Assembly (NCBI RefSeq): GCF_027580225.2
Contig: NC_073357.2
Coordinates: 45,098,001-45,162,000, forward strand
DNA: 64,000 nucleotides
Source: Misgurnus anguillicaudatus
Taxonomy: Eukaryota > Chordata > Actinopteri > Cypriniformes > Cobitidae
Reading direction: 5' to 3'
In this document: positions 47,880 through 59,310 of the stretch, piece after piece
How positions within the stretch are numbered: position 1 is the first letter of the stretch
How the letters are laid out: every line of letters begins with the position of its first letter
The notes under the pieces: model-generated
What the model was told of the DNA's origin: nothing
The model's database searches: none
Seen by the model: the letters and a program-made list of their open reading frames with translations, nothing else
Made by a program: the position numbers and the translations under genes

Positions 47880-47956
47880 AATAAATAAATAAATAAAAGA
47901 GTAAAATAATAATAATAATAAATAAAAATAAATAGATAAATAAAGAGAGAGAGAGG

Positions 47957-47995
<39 letters not shown>
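47880..47995. repeat. AT/AAT-rich tract and (GA)n microsatellite
   Basis: Simple AAATA/AAT repeats (47880-47940) run into a GA run (47945-47992). Confidence 0.95.
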
Positions 47996-47996
<1 letters not shown>

Positions 47997-48744
47997 AGAA
48001 TGCAAGATGAAGATAGCGTTATATTGGTACAAACGAACAACAGGTTCCGGCTAGGTGGAGTTGGGGTTGGAGGAGGGAGTTTAAATGGCAGCAGCAGCAG
48101 CAACGGCAGGAGCAATGCGCTAGAAAGCGGCTCAATGAATGGGAATTTAAAAAGTCGGTTGTTACGGATGTCGTGAATGATTGGTGCGCGTCATGAACAG
48201 CTGATTATCAGCTGATGCATGCTTGACTGACGTGGCATGCCTATACTAACGCGATGCTTGATTTATTGCAAATGATGAATGTCAGAATGTACTGTAAAAT
48301 TAAAGCAAACATTATCCATGATCCATGTGATTCATGTGAATGCCCAATTCGGGTTGTATTAAGGTCCAAGTACTCACAAGGGACACAAGTTTCAATGTGA
48401 TCCATGGTTGTTTTGCATGAAGTCGTTCATCTAATTCATCCTCTGTGCACTTAGAGGACTTTGCTGAAAAACTGGTGGTGTTTAACTGATTCTGCCAACA
48501 AACTGGTATTTCTGAATGACCTGAGGCCAGGATTAAGCGGATTGAAGCAAAGATATTTGAGTGGAGATCAAAATTAGAGAACAATTCATGAACACTTGAT
48601 TTTTTCAGAAATAATGTAATTGTTCTAAATTTGAAAGAGTTTTAGTTATGGCTATACCACTATAGTAGAGCAGTGTTTTACAAAATAAACAAGGAACTTT
48701 AACAAAAAAATATATATTTAGTGGAAAACACAGTGATCAAAACT
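47996..48744. other. intergenic, nothing recognised
   Basis: Unique-looking sequence. A GCAGCAGCAGCAACGGCAGG stretch near 48090 and an AGCTGATTATCAGCTGAT palindrome near 48200. No exon supported. Confidence 0.4.
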
Positions 48745-50468
48745 AGAAAACAGCAATTAACAGGTCCTTGTTTTGAATGACTTCTGCACATCTGGGGTCA
48801 CAGGACATCACTTGTCTCTCACACTGCTCTAGTGTGATTTTGGTCAATTTTGGACAGTCTCCACAGTTCTGTGACTGTAGTGGGTTTCTTAGGCTCTGTT
48901 TACACGTACATGGTTATTTTTAAAAACTGAGATATTTACCTTCGTTTGTGCCCCTCGTTTACACTCAAACGGAGAACTCGCCTCTGAAACCGATTGTTTC
49001 TAAAAACTCCGGCCAGAGTGGAGATCTTGAAAATCTTCGGTTGCATGGTTGCATGTAAAGTGAGACAAACGGATGTTTAAGCAGGCAACGTCACAGAGTA
49101 TGCGCCAGAGCTCGCACCTACGTCAAAAGTGCGACCCATGTTTACATGTGACTGCTACTCTGAATGCTTCCAAGATCACATTTATGTTCGTGCAAACTCT
49201 TTTCGTGTGTTTGTATTTGCAAATACAGCTGCTCCATTATGTTGAGGAGCAGAGACGAATGCTCCGAGGTCAGCAATTTTACGCGTGTTTGACTTCATGC
49301 GGCGCTGAAAGAACCGACGGAAGGATGATGTCAAAGTATCGCGAGAGGGAATCGAAATTAGACCTCTACGTGTGATTCCTCAACTCGCTCTCGCGGTACG
49401 TTGACGTCATCGATCACCTACTGCAACAACTCCTCCCTCCAACATGAAGAACCAGTTCACGTCACCACCATCGCTGATGGTGATTGGCTTATGTGGGCTT
49501 GAGCGTCTCTTGACGGCATATATGCACGGGTACGTGTAAATAAACACTTTTCTGAAAACTGACATGTGTGCACGATATTATTTTTGAAACCGGAGAGGTT
49601 GAAATGTCCGTTTATGAAAATAGCCGTCCACGTGTAAACATAGCCTTAGCCATAATTTTATCACCAAGGATTTTCCAGAGATTAGATCATTACTTTGGGC
49701 TGGCCATTTCATTATTTCAATGTTTTCAGCTTCAAGGAACTGCTTTACCCATTTGGCTGTGTGTGTCATTGTCCTGCATAAAAGTTTCTCTCTGAATAGG
49801 CGATGAACGCAAGGAAATAACCGCATGTTACCGCAGGAGTTTCTGATAAACACTTGCATTCACTCTTCTATGTAGCTGTGTAAGAGGCCCAACTCCTTTT
49901 GCAGAAAACATCCTCCAAACCATGACACTTCCTCCTCCACGTTTCACTGCCTTCTTCACACACATTGGGTTCAGACTTTCCCCAGTGTGACAACATATTG
50001 TTTCCCATCAGAACCAAATCATTTAAACTTACTGTCATTGCTGAAGTGGACTTTAGACCAGTTCTAGTCTGTCCACACAACATGATCCTCAGCAAAGGTT
50101 ACTCTAGCCTTTTGATTCTGGTTTAGTCACTGCAGAGTGCTTTGTCCAAAATCTCTTAATCCAAACACTGTAAGAAGAAACAGATCCTTACCCTGTTCAG
50201 CACTGAACTGATTAGCAATTCCAGCTGCAGTGTTGTACCGATTGTCCATTGAGATTCTCCGTATTATCCTCTCATCTCGTGCATTTGTCTTTCGTGGGAG
50301 ACAAGCCATTTTGGGGGACTTGAAAAAGTTAGTGACATACAATATTCTAGAAATCACAGATTTGAAACGACAAACTTCTCTTGCTATGACTGAAAGGGTC
50401 GTCCCTTTGGCCTTCATCTGGACAACCTGCTGTCTAAGGGTTTCATTGACTTTAGAATGGCTCATCAT
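48745..50468 (-). pseudogene. Tc1/mariner-type transposase relic, disrupted
   Basis: Minus-strand fragments of a Tc1-like transposase in order. The N-terminal helix-turn-helix region begins near 50468 (MSHSKVNETLRQQVV) with RKTNARDERIIRRIS near 50280-50300. Mid fragments follow around 49900-50100 (DQ-like VCGQTRTGLK, SHWGKSEPNV). A C-terminal catalytic-region fragment is near 49650-49750 (IEIMKWPAQS, the position before the usual PDLNPIE motif). The final residues are near 48745-48890. Stops and frameshifts break it, and a 754-bp MITE (48892-49645) is inserted near the C-terminal end. Not functional. Confidence 0.82.
48892..49645. mobile_element. Harbinger-like MITE inserted in the Tc1 relic
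   Basis: Ends GGCTCTGTTTACACGTACAT / CGTGTAAACATAGCC are inverted. TTA flanks both sides (48889-48891 and 49646-49648). Excising it rejoins the Tc1 sequence. A related, more eroded copy lies at about 53498-54473. Confidence 0.85.
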
Positions 50469-50523
50469 CTTGGAAAAAAAGTTAAGCTACCAGTTGGTTT
50501 GTCAGAAAATTAAGGAAATTAGC

Positions 50524-50970
50524 TAGGGGTGCACCAATATATTGGCCGATGATGCTTGCTATGCTTCTCAATGAATTACGGTGAAATGCCGCTACATCCA
50601 AAAGCCAGAGGGCGCTCTTGTGTAGAAACCCAATGTGCGCTGCAGACGAAGAACCATACACATGCAGATATCACACGCAGCTCCAGGAAATGTCTTAAGG
50701 ATATATTTTTATATTGCTGTTCTTCAAACCTTTTCAGGTATTTTCATGATAATAAAGAAAATGTATAATGATTATGTTTGACAAGTGTTGCTTTTTCAAA
50801 TACATGTTATAAACGAGTCAAACAAACAATGATTTCAGATCGATAAGGACTTACTGATCAAAAGCCGTAGTACATGAAACAGATGTGAATATTATCGGCT
50901 GTGCGATTAATAATAATAATTTTCTGCCACGTATTATTAGTGTATATCGGCATTTATCGGTGCACCCCTA
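50524..50970. mobile_element. hAT-like MITE (TAGGGGTGCACC family)
   Basis: Ends TAGGGGTGCACCAATATATT / ATCGGTGCACCCCTA with subterminal GGCCGAT / ATCGGC. 8-bp flanks AAATTAGC (50516-50523) and AAATTAAC (50971-50978), one mismatch. Non-coding. Confidence 0.87.
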
Positions 50971-50978
50971 AAATTAAC

Positions 50979-53219
50979 ACTAGGTTCCAGATTAACACCA
51001 ACAACTGGGAGGTATCAGAAAGTGATTTTGATCAGCATTCTTTTTCTAATATCTCATTTAAGTTGTTGTTTTTTATATTGTGCTTTATATTTAATGTATT
51101 TAAGTCAGTAAATGCTTTAAAACTGCACTTTAGGATAACTTCAAATAGGACTAAGCAGTGATTTTGAAATGTAGGAAATTGTAGGTCGTTTTTCACACAC
51201 CGAGAGCATTCTGTAATTATTATTATTTAATTTTTGATGAAGATGGCATTTAGTGGGTTTTGCATCTGAGCTCGTACTGTCCACTGCTGTTTGTTTGTGT
51301 TTGTAAAAAGTGTATGAGATGTATGAACTCATACACTGCAAAACAAATCTACCTAAGGGTACAAATAAAGTAACCTAATCTCTATTTCAACATCATAATT
51401 ACTAGCCTGAATAGTATCATAGTATCGTAGATGTGATGGCATTGTTTTGGAGATGTTCTTGACATGCAGCAAGAACAAACAGAATGTCACAGAATGCAAC
51501 AGCTTGAATCAACAAGCCGAATGTCAACAAGCTGTTTGTTTTGTTATGTAAATATTTCCAAATGTTTTCAAAACAAGTGTCTTTAAAAATTGCTAATTTT
51601 CAGTGTACCAAAAGATTCCTCCTGCTCCATTATCTTTGCGAGAGACACGTTCTCACACTAAAATTGATATGTAAACGTTTAAAATGTCTACTGTATAGCA
51701 ATGCATAACGTGCCATTGTCAAATAAAGTCTCCAACAGGGAATTGCAGACCAAATACAATTACAGGAGCCAAAGCAATGACCGTGCAGGGAAATTGTACA
51801 TTACATGCAAACTTCAATGGAAGGTCGTTGAGGTCAGGGTTAAGCGCGCTAAGAGTTTCTCACAGTTTTTCCCATGTGTTCTCTCTGAAGCAGCTAAAGC
51901 TGATTGTTTAGGGCAGCCTAATCTGCCTCGATCATTTCCGCTATGAGAACAACATGGACGCCTCAGCAAGCAAAATCAAACGTGCCTACCTACGTCATAG
52001 GAGGCTATTTTGTAGTTTAATTAGCAAATTTAATTAGGCCTCAAAGGGATGAAGAGGTTAACGCTTGACCATTCAGAATCAGAGAGATCTCTTTACCATT
52101 ACTTTTCAGACCCCAAACTTCCTTCGATTGCTCCAGATTTCTGCAAGTGCTGTCACACGCAGGAACCTGAAGCAGTTAACTTATGAACTTGATCTCATTT
52201 CCCATGAAATATAAGCTATTTGTTACCTCAACTTTCTCTCATGGGCTCCTCGCTGCCAGCAGCCAGGGGTAAACTCATTGTTTTTCCACATTTCTTTAGC
52301 ACAGCGAGAAAACGTCTGTCACGCGTTTCTTTTCTGCACTTTCTCAAATCTGCCCGAAGTAGAGCAAGATGTTAAGTTCATTAAACAGCAAAACCACAAC
52401 ATTCTCAGACATTTAAGAGTCTCCAAATGTAATCTTGAACCATTTTAAAGTGTTGCAGCTCCCAGTGGGCCATATTTAACCTGGCCTCCTATTTTATAAT
52501 CTACCTATCCAATAAACCTTCATATTCTCTTGCTCTTCCAGTAGATCTGCTCTCCCAACACTCCCAAAACAGAATTATTGCTGGAGGAATGGGAGAAATT
52601 TTACCAAGATACTTACATTTACAGACCATGTTAAAATAAATGATTTTGTTTATACACATTACACTCTTAAACGGACAGTAAGTAGGGCTTTAAGTCTTTT
52701 ATTAATCAAAATCAATGTCTTTATTCATAAATATGTCCTCGTTGGTGCCAAATGACCTCTGCCCGTGATCTGACTTTTCTTTGTAAGCTTAGAATTTCTC
52801 CTCTTTACTTACATTGAACGGGTAAGTCCAAGGAGGCATCCATATCGTTCTGCCGTATTGATAAACTATAATACCAGAGAGGGACAAAAAGCACTAGCCT
52901 CACAACGCGTTTTCATTCAGAACACGTGAACCAGCTGCAACGGACAAGGAGATCAGTGATTACATAACAGCTACCGTAGTCGCAACACGCATTTGGAAAA
53001 GCGAGGCGCTAGAGAGCACTGTTCGTTTGGATGCAAAATACAAATTCACCACTAGATGGGGGTAAATCGTACTTATTGCCCCTTTAAAAATAATGGTGAT
53101 TAAAAGGTTCATCACAGCGATGCCATAGAACCATTTTTGGTTCCTCAGAGAACTATTCAGTCAAAGGTAAATTTTTATAACCTAAAGAATCAAAAGAAAC
53201 AGAAAGGTTCTTCAAATGT
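50979..53219. other. intergenic with a candidate conserved non-coding element
   Basis: No exon or mobile-element ends recognised. Around 51690-52200 the sequence is repeat-free and less AT-rich than its surroundings. It contains paired homeodomain-type sites (TTTAATTAGCAAATTTAATT at 52017-52036) followed by GCCTCAAAGG, in the style of vertebrate regulatory elements. That reading is inference only. Confidence 0.35.
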
Positions 53220-53460
53220 TAAAGGGATAGTTCACCCAAAAATGAATGTCATCATTTTCTTAGTTGTTACAAACCTCAAAGATAGTTTGAGCAATGTTTG
53301 TAATCCAGCAGTTTTTGAACACCACTGACTTTCGTAGTATTTTTCATCCTTACCAAGTCAATGTTGCTCCTGTTTCCTGATTAAAAATATCTTCCTTTGT
53401 ATTCAGCAGAACAAAAAAATATGTAGGTTTGTGAGTAGAATTTACATTTTTGGGTGAACG
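53220..53460. mobile_element. ATAGTTCACCCAAAAATGA-family MITE, copy 2, right end eroded
   Basis: TTAAAGGGATAGTTCACCCA at the left. ATTTACATTTTTGGGTGAAC is the inverse right subterminal part, after which the terminal bases are lost. Same family as 42978-43286. Confidence 0.78.
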
Positions 53461-53497
53461 CCCGAGGGTGAAAATGTAAAAATATTTTATCAGATGT

Positions 53498-54473
53498 GCC
53501 TTTTGTTTACACAGTGACTGCGTTTTTGGGGCTTAAAAACACAAAAAAGTGAAACCACCCTCCAGAGTGGAAATCTTAAAAACGATCTACCATCGCATTC
53601 CCGTCTAAAAGATAAAAACGCAAAAGTCTGCTCACGGTGGCTCTTGTCGCGTACGCATTTATGTCAGAGGCATATGCCAGTTCAGGAAAATAACAACAAA
53701 CATGTCGGATTATTTCATACGTCGGACCTTCAAGTTGCCATAGCAGCTCTGATACATATGCAAGTCTTTCCAGCAGTTGTACGAAATATTCACAGCTAGT
53801 ATTACTGATCAGAGAAGGTGCATTAATTACCTCTATCAATTTGTTGATGCGCCAATTCGTCGGAGGCAAACCAGACGGGTTTGGACAAGACCTGGGAGAA
53901 CAAGAATGGCCCTGTCCCAAATGACGCATTTCATGTGGACTTTCGGTCTCTTTGCCTTAAATTGCGCGTGCTCGCTTAGTCTAGGAGTCCGTAGCATGTC
54001 CCATCTGTCATTTTTACGCTTCCAAGTGTGCTCATCAGCGCCCCCTTTGCCCCCTTGATGCGGTCTTCGGTGAAGCCCGCACTGCAGCAGGCTTTGCACA
54101 TTAATTACCAACCCACTTTACCAACCCAGAAGTCCTTGCAAAAGAGCAATCAGAGCAATCAGACCAATCAGACCAATCAGACGATGGAAGGGAGGAGTTC
54201 ACACTGACAGGCAACTTCTCTTCCTATTTCGGGTGAGACGCTCAAGCCTGTCCCAAAATATGAATCCGGTGCACCCACGTGGACTCGCATCAAGGGTCCC
54301 TTAAGTCTGCACTACATGATGTCATCAAAGTGTGGACTCTGAGGAGGACCACAAGTCCAGAGTGTGCCATTTGGGACAGGGCCGAAGAGGTTGTACGCAG
54401 GGCCAGGCGCGTGGATTTGGTGTTGTTGTGCCACCTAGCTTTTTTGTCAGATCATTTCCGTATAAACGTAGCC
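53498..54473. mobile_element. eroded relative of the 48892-49645 MITE with a nested insertion
   Basis: TTTGTTTACAC…CCAGAGTGGAAATCTTAAAA parallels CTGTTTACAC…CCAGAGTGGAGATCTTGAAA of the better copy, and the right end CGTATAAACGTAGCC|TTA parallels CGTGTAAACATAGCC|TTA. The left border is approximate. A second MITE sits inside (53908-54383). Confidence 0.6.
53908..54383. mobile_element. GGCCCTGTCCCAAATG MITE, nested
   Basis: Perfect inverted ends GGCCCTGTCCCAAATG / CATTTGGGACAGGGCC, 476 bp, CpG-richer than its surroundings. It contains a short tandem repeat AGACCAATC / AGAGCAATC at about 54144-54183. Reading frames on both strands have no recognisable domain. Confidence 0.78.
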
Positions 54474-54576
54474 TTAGCCAAAACAATTTTTCAGTTGCAT
54501 TGTGTAGCACTTTTATTTTTTAAGAGTGTAGCTCACCAAAAATAGATCTAAATGATCTAAAAAGTTATTTGTATGA

Positions 54577-54740
54577 CCCATAGACAAGAGCATTCTTGTT
54601 CTTTCTGGCCCAAATTTGAATTTCATGCATTATACTGCTTAAAGATTTACAACAAGCTCTTTGTTAGCCCCATAGACAAGAATATTCTTGTTTTCTTGTC
54701 CCCAATTTGAGTTTTGTGCATTACACTGTTTAACGTTTTT
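54577..54740. repeat. two-unit tandem duplication, unit about 92 bp
   Basis: CCCATAGACAAGAGCATTCT and CCCATAGACAAGAATATTCT begin two diverged copies that continue through CCAAATTTGAATTTCATGCA / CCAATTTGAGTTTTGTGCAT. Confidence 0.75.
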
Positions 54741-57035
54741 CTATCATTAGTATTCATTAGCAGACCTCATATCAGGTTTGCCACCTATTACTGTAAGTGT
54801 TTTGCCTGAACAGTTTGTCTTCTATGCATCACTGATAGTCTACAGTTGTAAAACTGTTGGACAATGTTCATCATGTTCTTTTGTTGACCTTACGATCTCT
54901 TATTCTGCTGGAATGCTTCCCCACCTCATGTCACTGCCTGGGGATCTAAGCACCGCAAATAAACATTTTCTTCCTTTTATCCTCACTTTCTCCAGTTTTT
55001 TCACGGTACCAGAGGACACGATGACTCCAAATAAGGCGTGCGACCTTCCATCGAATTCCATTTCTCAGTACTTGCCTATCGTCAAGTGGTCTGGCTCAGT
55101 ACCTTATGTGATCGTAAGCACTGACATAGACAGTTTCTCTGCTACAGCATGTTCTCTGATTCCCATTAACTGTGAGCATTTCTCCCATTTAATGGATTAA
55201 ATATGTCATCCTCACTTTACTAGTTTTCTGGTGGAAGGTACAGTATTAATGTGTCTGTCAGGCCAGTCTGACCTAACCTGGCATTTTCTGCAAGGCATAA
55301 AACCATTTGAGCAGATAAAACAGCCTGGACAGAGTCCATCTACGACTGAGACAATGCATAAGGCGATAGGTGGCTATCAACTCCGGGCCGTATGAGGTGA
55401 AAGCTTGCTTTTGTTGGCCTTTCCCTAAACAGAACTTTGCTCAGCCAGGGCTGCACCTTCTTAGTGAAATTTAGCACAGTTCTTCAAATATTGCATTTAC
55501 TTATCCTCGTGTTCCATTAATAATAGAATGTCAAGAAAGTTTAAAAAAGAAAAGAACTCATACTTATTTAAACAAAATGAGAGATTACCTTTTCTTTCAT
55601 ATGCAAAAAGATACTGTAAAGATATCATTCATGTAAACCAATGATCTCCATACAGAGGACGCATCTATAAGGCCGTTTCTCATCTCAGCCGCTTTTGGCC
55701 TGTACTCTATGACCTACCGCGGCTCTCCATCACCTACTTCCTCCACCCCCTCCTTACTGCTGTCTGAGAATTAGGTCAAGGAGGGGAAGCGCAGGCCTAA
55801 GGGTGTATGTACATTACAAGGGTAAGAAAAACAGAGCACCAGAGTCTCTGTGATCACTTTACACTCCCATCGCCTAATCTCATGCAAGGCTCCTCTTTCA
55901 GAGTGGGGAAAACAGCTATTATTATTTTTGCTGCCCTGCAATTCCATAGCGGAGGTTGCTCTTGGAAAGGAACTTGGTGATTAGGGACATGGAAGATGGA
56001 AGCCCTGCTGGCTGGCTGCTTTTGGGTTGTTGGGACGACGGGTCAACCAGTCCACGCCCTGCCGCCTGATCCGAAGTGGCTTTACCTCACAACAAGGGTA
56101 AGCACAGCTGTACAAGCTGGCCTACAGCCAGATGGAGTCTGGATAGTCTACTTTCTGAGCGGTCCGCGCCTAATGTCCAGAAAGCTTTCTCAGAATCAAG
56201 TTCACAACCGTTTGCATGACAAAGCTCAATTTTTGATTAAGGAATGCTTGAGAAAGCACTTTGCTATTCCAAACTTGACTGACCTTTCTGGTTAACAGCT
56301 TTATGATGTTGTAGGAACCGATCATTTGTAATATTCTGCACTCTTCACAAGCACTATTCAGGATATGTGAGAGATACAATTGCAGCAGATGAATCAGATT
56401 TTGACTTCTTAGAATCAAAACACAGGATTTGTAGTAAACCAGTACAACAGGTGAAAATGTTTAAGTAATCAAAACAAAAGATCAGTGGTGGTCTGTATTA
56501 GATAAAACCCACTCTCTACACAGGGATATAAATGCACATGTTGTTATTATTCCCTCTCTCTGGAATTACTGCCCTCCCTCACCCTAGATGCTAGTGGAAG
56601 CTGAACAGGGAGGTAGCGCTGTAACCCAGGCCTAATGAAGGGCCTGGCCTCCCCAGACACACACTTCCAAGAAGGAGACCAGCGGGGCTCTTGAAGAGAA
56701 CCTGTCCTTCTCCGCAGAGGATTTTCTTTAAAAAAACAAAAAATAAACAAACAAACCTCATACACCCAAGCATGGGGTGCTGATTTCTAAGAATACCGAA
56801 GCTCACGCTCTCTACAGAAAACAGAAGCAAATATTGGTATGATATCCGAACAAATACAGCTGAACCGAGAAAATAAGTTCACACGGCTCAGACATAATCG
56901 ACGTCTTATTCAGGCTATCATTAATATGAAAAGGAGAATATTGCTTAAAGTTTTCCCTTTGCAAGTGCACTGAACAAACTACATTTAATTAAAAAAATTG
57001 TGTTGTGAACACTTTTGATGATGTAATTTCATATA
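54741..57035. other. intergenic, nothing recognised
   Basis: About 2.3 kb with no mobile-element ends. The 140-residue ORF at 54778-55200 is the longest in the window, but it lacks a recognisable domain, is flanked by no clear splice sites and reads like non-coding sequence. Confidence 0.4.
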
Positions 57036-57130
57036 CATTTATGCATTTGGCAGACTCTTTTATCCAAAGCGACTTACAGCACATTAGTCAAGTCAAATTG
57101 ATCTATATACCACTTTTTAACAATGTTGCA
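57036..57130 (-). mobile_element. SINE tail fragment (minus orientation)
   Basis: CATTTATGCATTTGGCAGAC … ATCCAAAGCGACTTACAG is the reverse complement of the GCGTCTGCCAAATGCATAAA tail shared by the SINEs at 19110 and 28800. It is followed by AGTCAAATTGATCTATATA, which may be a LINE tail in the same orientation. Confidence 0.65.
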
Positions 57131-57884
57131 TTGTTGGATGAAGAAAGATAAAGAAAAGAAGCCACAGAAAATAGGACAATTATTAGTATAGTAATAGTAC
57201 TGTATAGTATATGAAATCTAATATTATTGTACATTTTATGGTCATCATAAATAGATTATAATTTAATAAAGCAGTATCTAGGCTTACCCTTGACTATCAG
57301 ATATTTATGACCCTCCAAGGGTCTAAATATTTATAATCAAATTATGAGATTATGAGCATCAAAGTTTGATTTTTAATCACTGATTTGACTTTAATTTCAA
57401 TCTTTGACATGACCTTACTCAGTCACTATTAAAGATATTTAGTTTTCACAGAATGTTATTTACATTATGTAAGATGAAAACAGTAAATCACACATAAAAG
57501 ATAGTTTTAATTAATTTTATTAAATTAATATGATAAATAACATCCGTCATATTAAACAAGTCCTGCTTTTTTCATCTGAAATTGCCCTTTACGTTACATA
57601 AACACGAACAGCAGTATAAAAAACATACAGAAACTGTAGCATTAAAATTTTATCAGTAGGAGTGTTCTCTGTGGATCGAACCCATGATCCTTTCCACTGC
57701 TAACACAATGCTCTACATGTCAGTGTTGGGAAAAGTTACTTTTAAAAGTAATGCATTACAATATTAAGTTACTCCCCAAAAAAGTAACTAATTCCGTTAC
57801 TTAGTTACTTTTAATGAAAAGTAATGCTTACGTTACTTTTAAGTTACTTTTGCATTATTTTTTCCTACTTGGCTAACACGGTCT

Positions 57885-58255
57885 CACACCCATGGCGTCA
57901 ATATTTGACGACACTTGACCATGCGTCAATATGTTGACGCGGAGGGTATACCTTTCGCGTCATTTTTTGACGAACTGGGGACTTCAATACTATTAGGTAC
58001 GCGAAATTAAACAGTTGTCACCTGGCATTGGGGTTAGGGTTAGGTTTGGGTAGGGATGTCATTATGTAAATCTAACCCTAAACCGACGCGAAAATGGTAG
58101 AAAATGGTAAGAAAATAGGAAAGAGAATGCAACGGACTTAATAGTATTGAAGTTCCCAGTTCGTCAAAAAATGACGCGAAAGGTATACCCTCCGCGTCAA
58201 CATATTGATGCATGGTCAAGTGTCGTCAAATATTGACGCCATGGGGTGAGACTGG
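57885..58255. mobile_element. near-perfect palindromic element with TTGACGC arms
   Basis: Arms of about 100 bp run inward from GGTCTCACACCCATGGCGTC and are repeated in inverse up to GACGCCATGGGGTGAGAC with few mismatches. Both contain TCAATATTTGACGACACTTG and TCGTCAAAAAATGACGCGAA or their inverses. The loop includes GGGGTTAGGGTTAGGTTTGG. Confidence 0.87.
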
Positions 58256-58526
58256 GTTGACTTGGCTGAGGCTTGATCTCTTTCAGGCCTTGCAGGTATT
58301 TTTATGATCGCAAAAATGTCAAGCTCTTGCCTGACATCTCCGTTTCTGACTCAAACTGTTCCCGCTCAGGTGCACAGAGTCCGTAATTGTAATATGTTCA
58401 GTTTAATTCAGTACATTATTTTATTTTTAAATTGAATTAATTAAACTGAAAAGTAACTCACATTACTTTTTGAAAAAGTAACTTAAATATTAATGTGTAC
58501 ATTTATAAAGTAATGCGTTACTTTAC

Positions 58527-59190
58527 TCATAGTCTTGCGTAGCCAGACCTTCAATACTGAAGGTCTGGTGTTTTTCGCTGCTTTTTCTGGACAAAGCCCG
58601 CCCACGAGCTGTTTGACCGACATGTCAAACAATCAATCACAGTATGTTTCGTCTAGCGTCACGTTTTGGACTCCCCACAATAACGAGCCGGCTGGCAACA
58701 AGCAGTTATTGAAATAACCAGCCGCAACCGAATAGCATACAACATTACTCACCATAGATCAACGTTGTGCACTTCATCAACAGCCACACCAATGAGACGC
58801 TCCCGTTAAACATCTGTTTGAAGCATATCTCTCCACTTTTTAACACATACAAGCAATTCAAGAGAACCAAACTTTTTAACTCCACTAACTGCCTCAAGCA
58901 AAACTCTTGGACATCTTTTAGAGAGTCTATGCTGCGAACTTAGCATATTTTTGAGAATCCAATGTTTAGCTGATCATGATAACTGGTCATTATTATCCAC
59001 GTGAACACGACTGATTCTCTTCCTCAATGAAACGTCAGAGCTTTGTTTTCCATCGACCGAAACTAATCGCAACACTCGCGTCTCCTGGAAATCCGGTTTA
59101 TTTCAACCAATCAAAGACGACTTTGACATTCTCACAGGGTTTCCAGAAAAGTGTACGAAAAACATCGGCGTGACGCCTGAGGCTGAGACT
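58527..59190. mobile_element. probable further insertion (AGTCTTGCGTAGCCAGACC)
   Basis: Breaks the AAGTAATG vocabulary of the host element. The left end TAGTCTTGCGTAGCCAGACC is a common fish repeat terminus, and the right end TGACGCCTGAGGCTGAGACTA is a weak inverse. Borders are tentative. No coding capacity seen. Confidence 0.5.
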
Positions 59191-59310
59191 ACTTTACTCA
59201 TTACTTCAGAAAAGTAATACTATTACGTAATGCACGTTACTTGTAATGCATTACCCCCAACAGTGCTACCAGTTAAGCTACATGAACACATAGTTTCAAT
59301 TAAGATCAAC

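Larger units (their letters stand above)
57721..59266. mobile_element. GTTACTTTTAAAAGTAATGCATTAC-type element, 1.5 kb, inside a SINE
   Basis: Ends CAGTGTTGGGAAAAGTTAC and TAATGCATTACCCCCAACAGTG are inverted. Flanks CTACATGT and CTACCAGT match at 6 of 8 positions, consistent with an old hAT-type duplication. The interior is dominated by AAGTAACT/AGTTACTT repeats and holds two later insertions (57885-58255 and about 58527-59190). Confidence 0.7.
57662..59310 (-). mobile_element. tRNA-derived SINE split by a large insertion
   Basis: The left half (57662-57720), read on the minus strand, gives the B box GGTTCGATCC within CATGGGTTCGATCCAC. The right half (59267-59310) gives the A box TAGCTTAACTGG. 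Between the two promoter boxes lies the element at 57721-59266. The pieces rejoin to the head of the same SINE family seen at 28800 and 19110. Confidence 0.75.

Noticed and set aside
54778..55200. Longest single ORF in the window (140 codons) as a gene
   Set aside because: No recognisable domain, atypical composition and no supporting splice structure. Expected by chance at this AT content.
58030..58056. TTAGGG-like run suggesting an interstitial telomere repeat
   Set aside because: Only two imperfect units, lying in the loop of a palindromic MITE. Not a telomeric array.
57662..59310. A real tRNA gene on the minus strand with a 1.5-kb intron
   Set aside because: A and B boxes match a SINE family seen elsewhere in the window. 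No foldable acceptor stem, and the intervening DNA is a mobile element.
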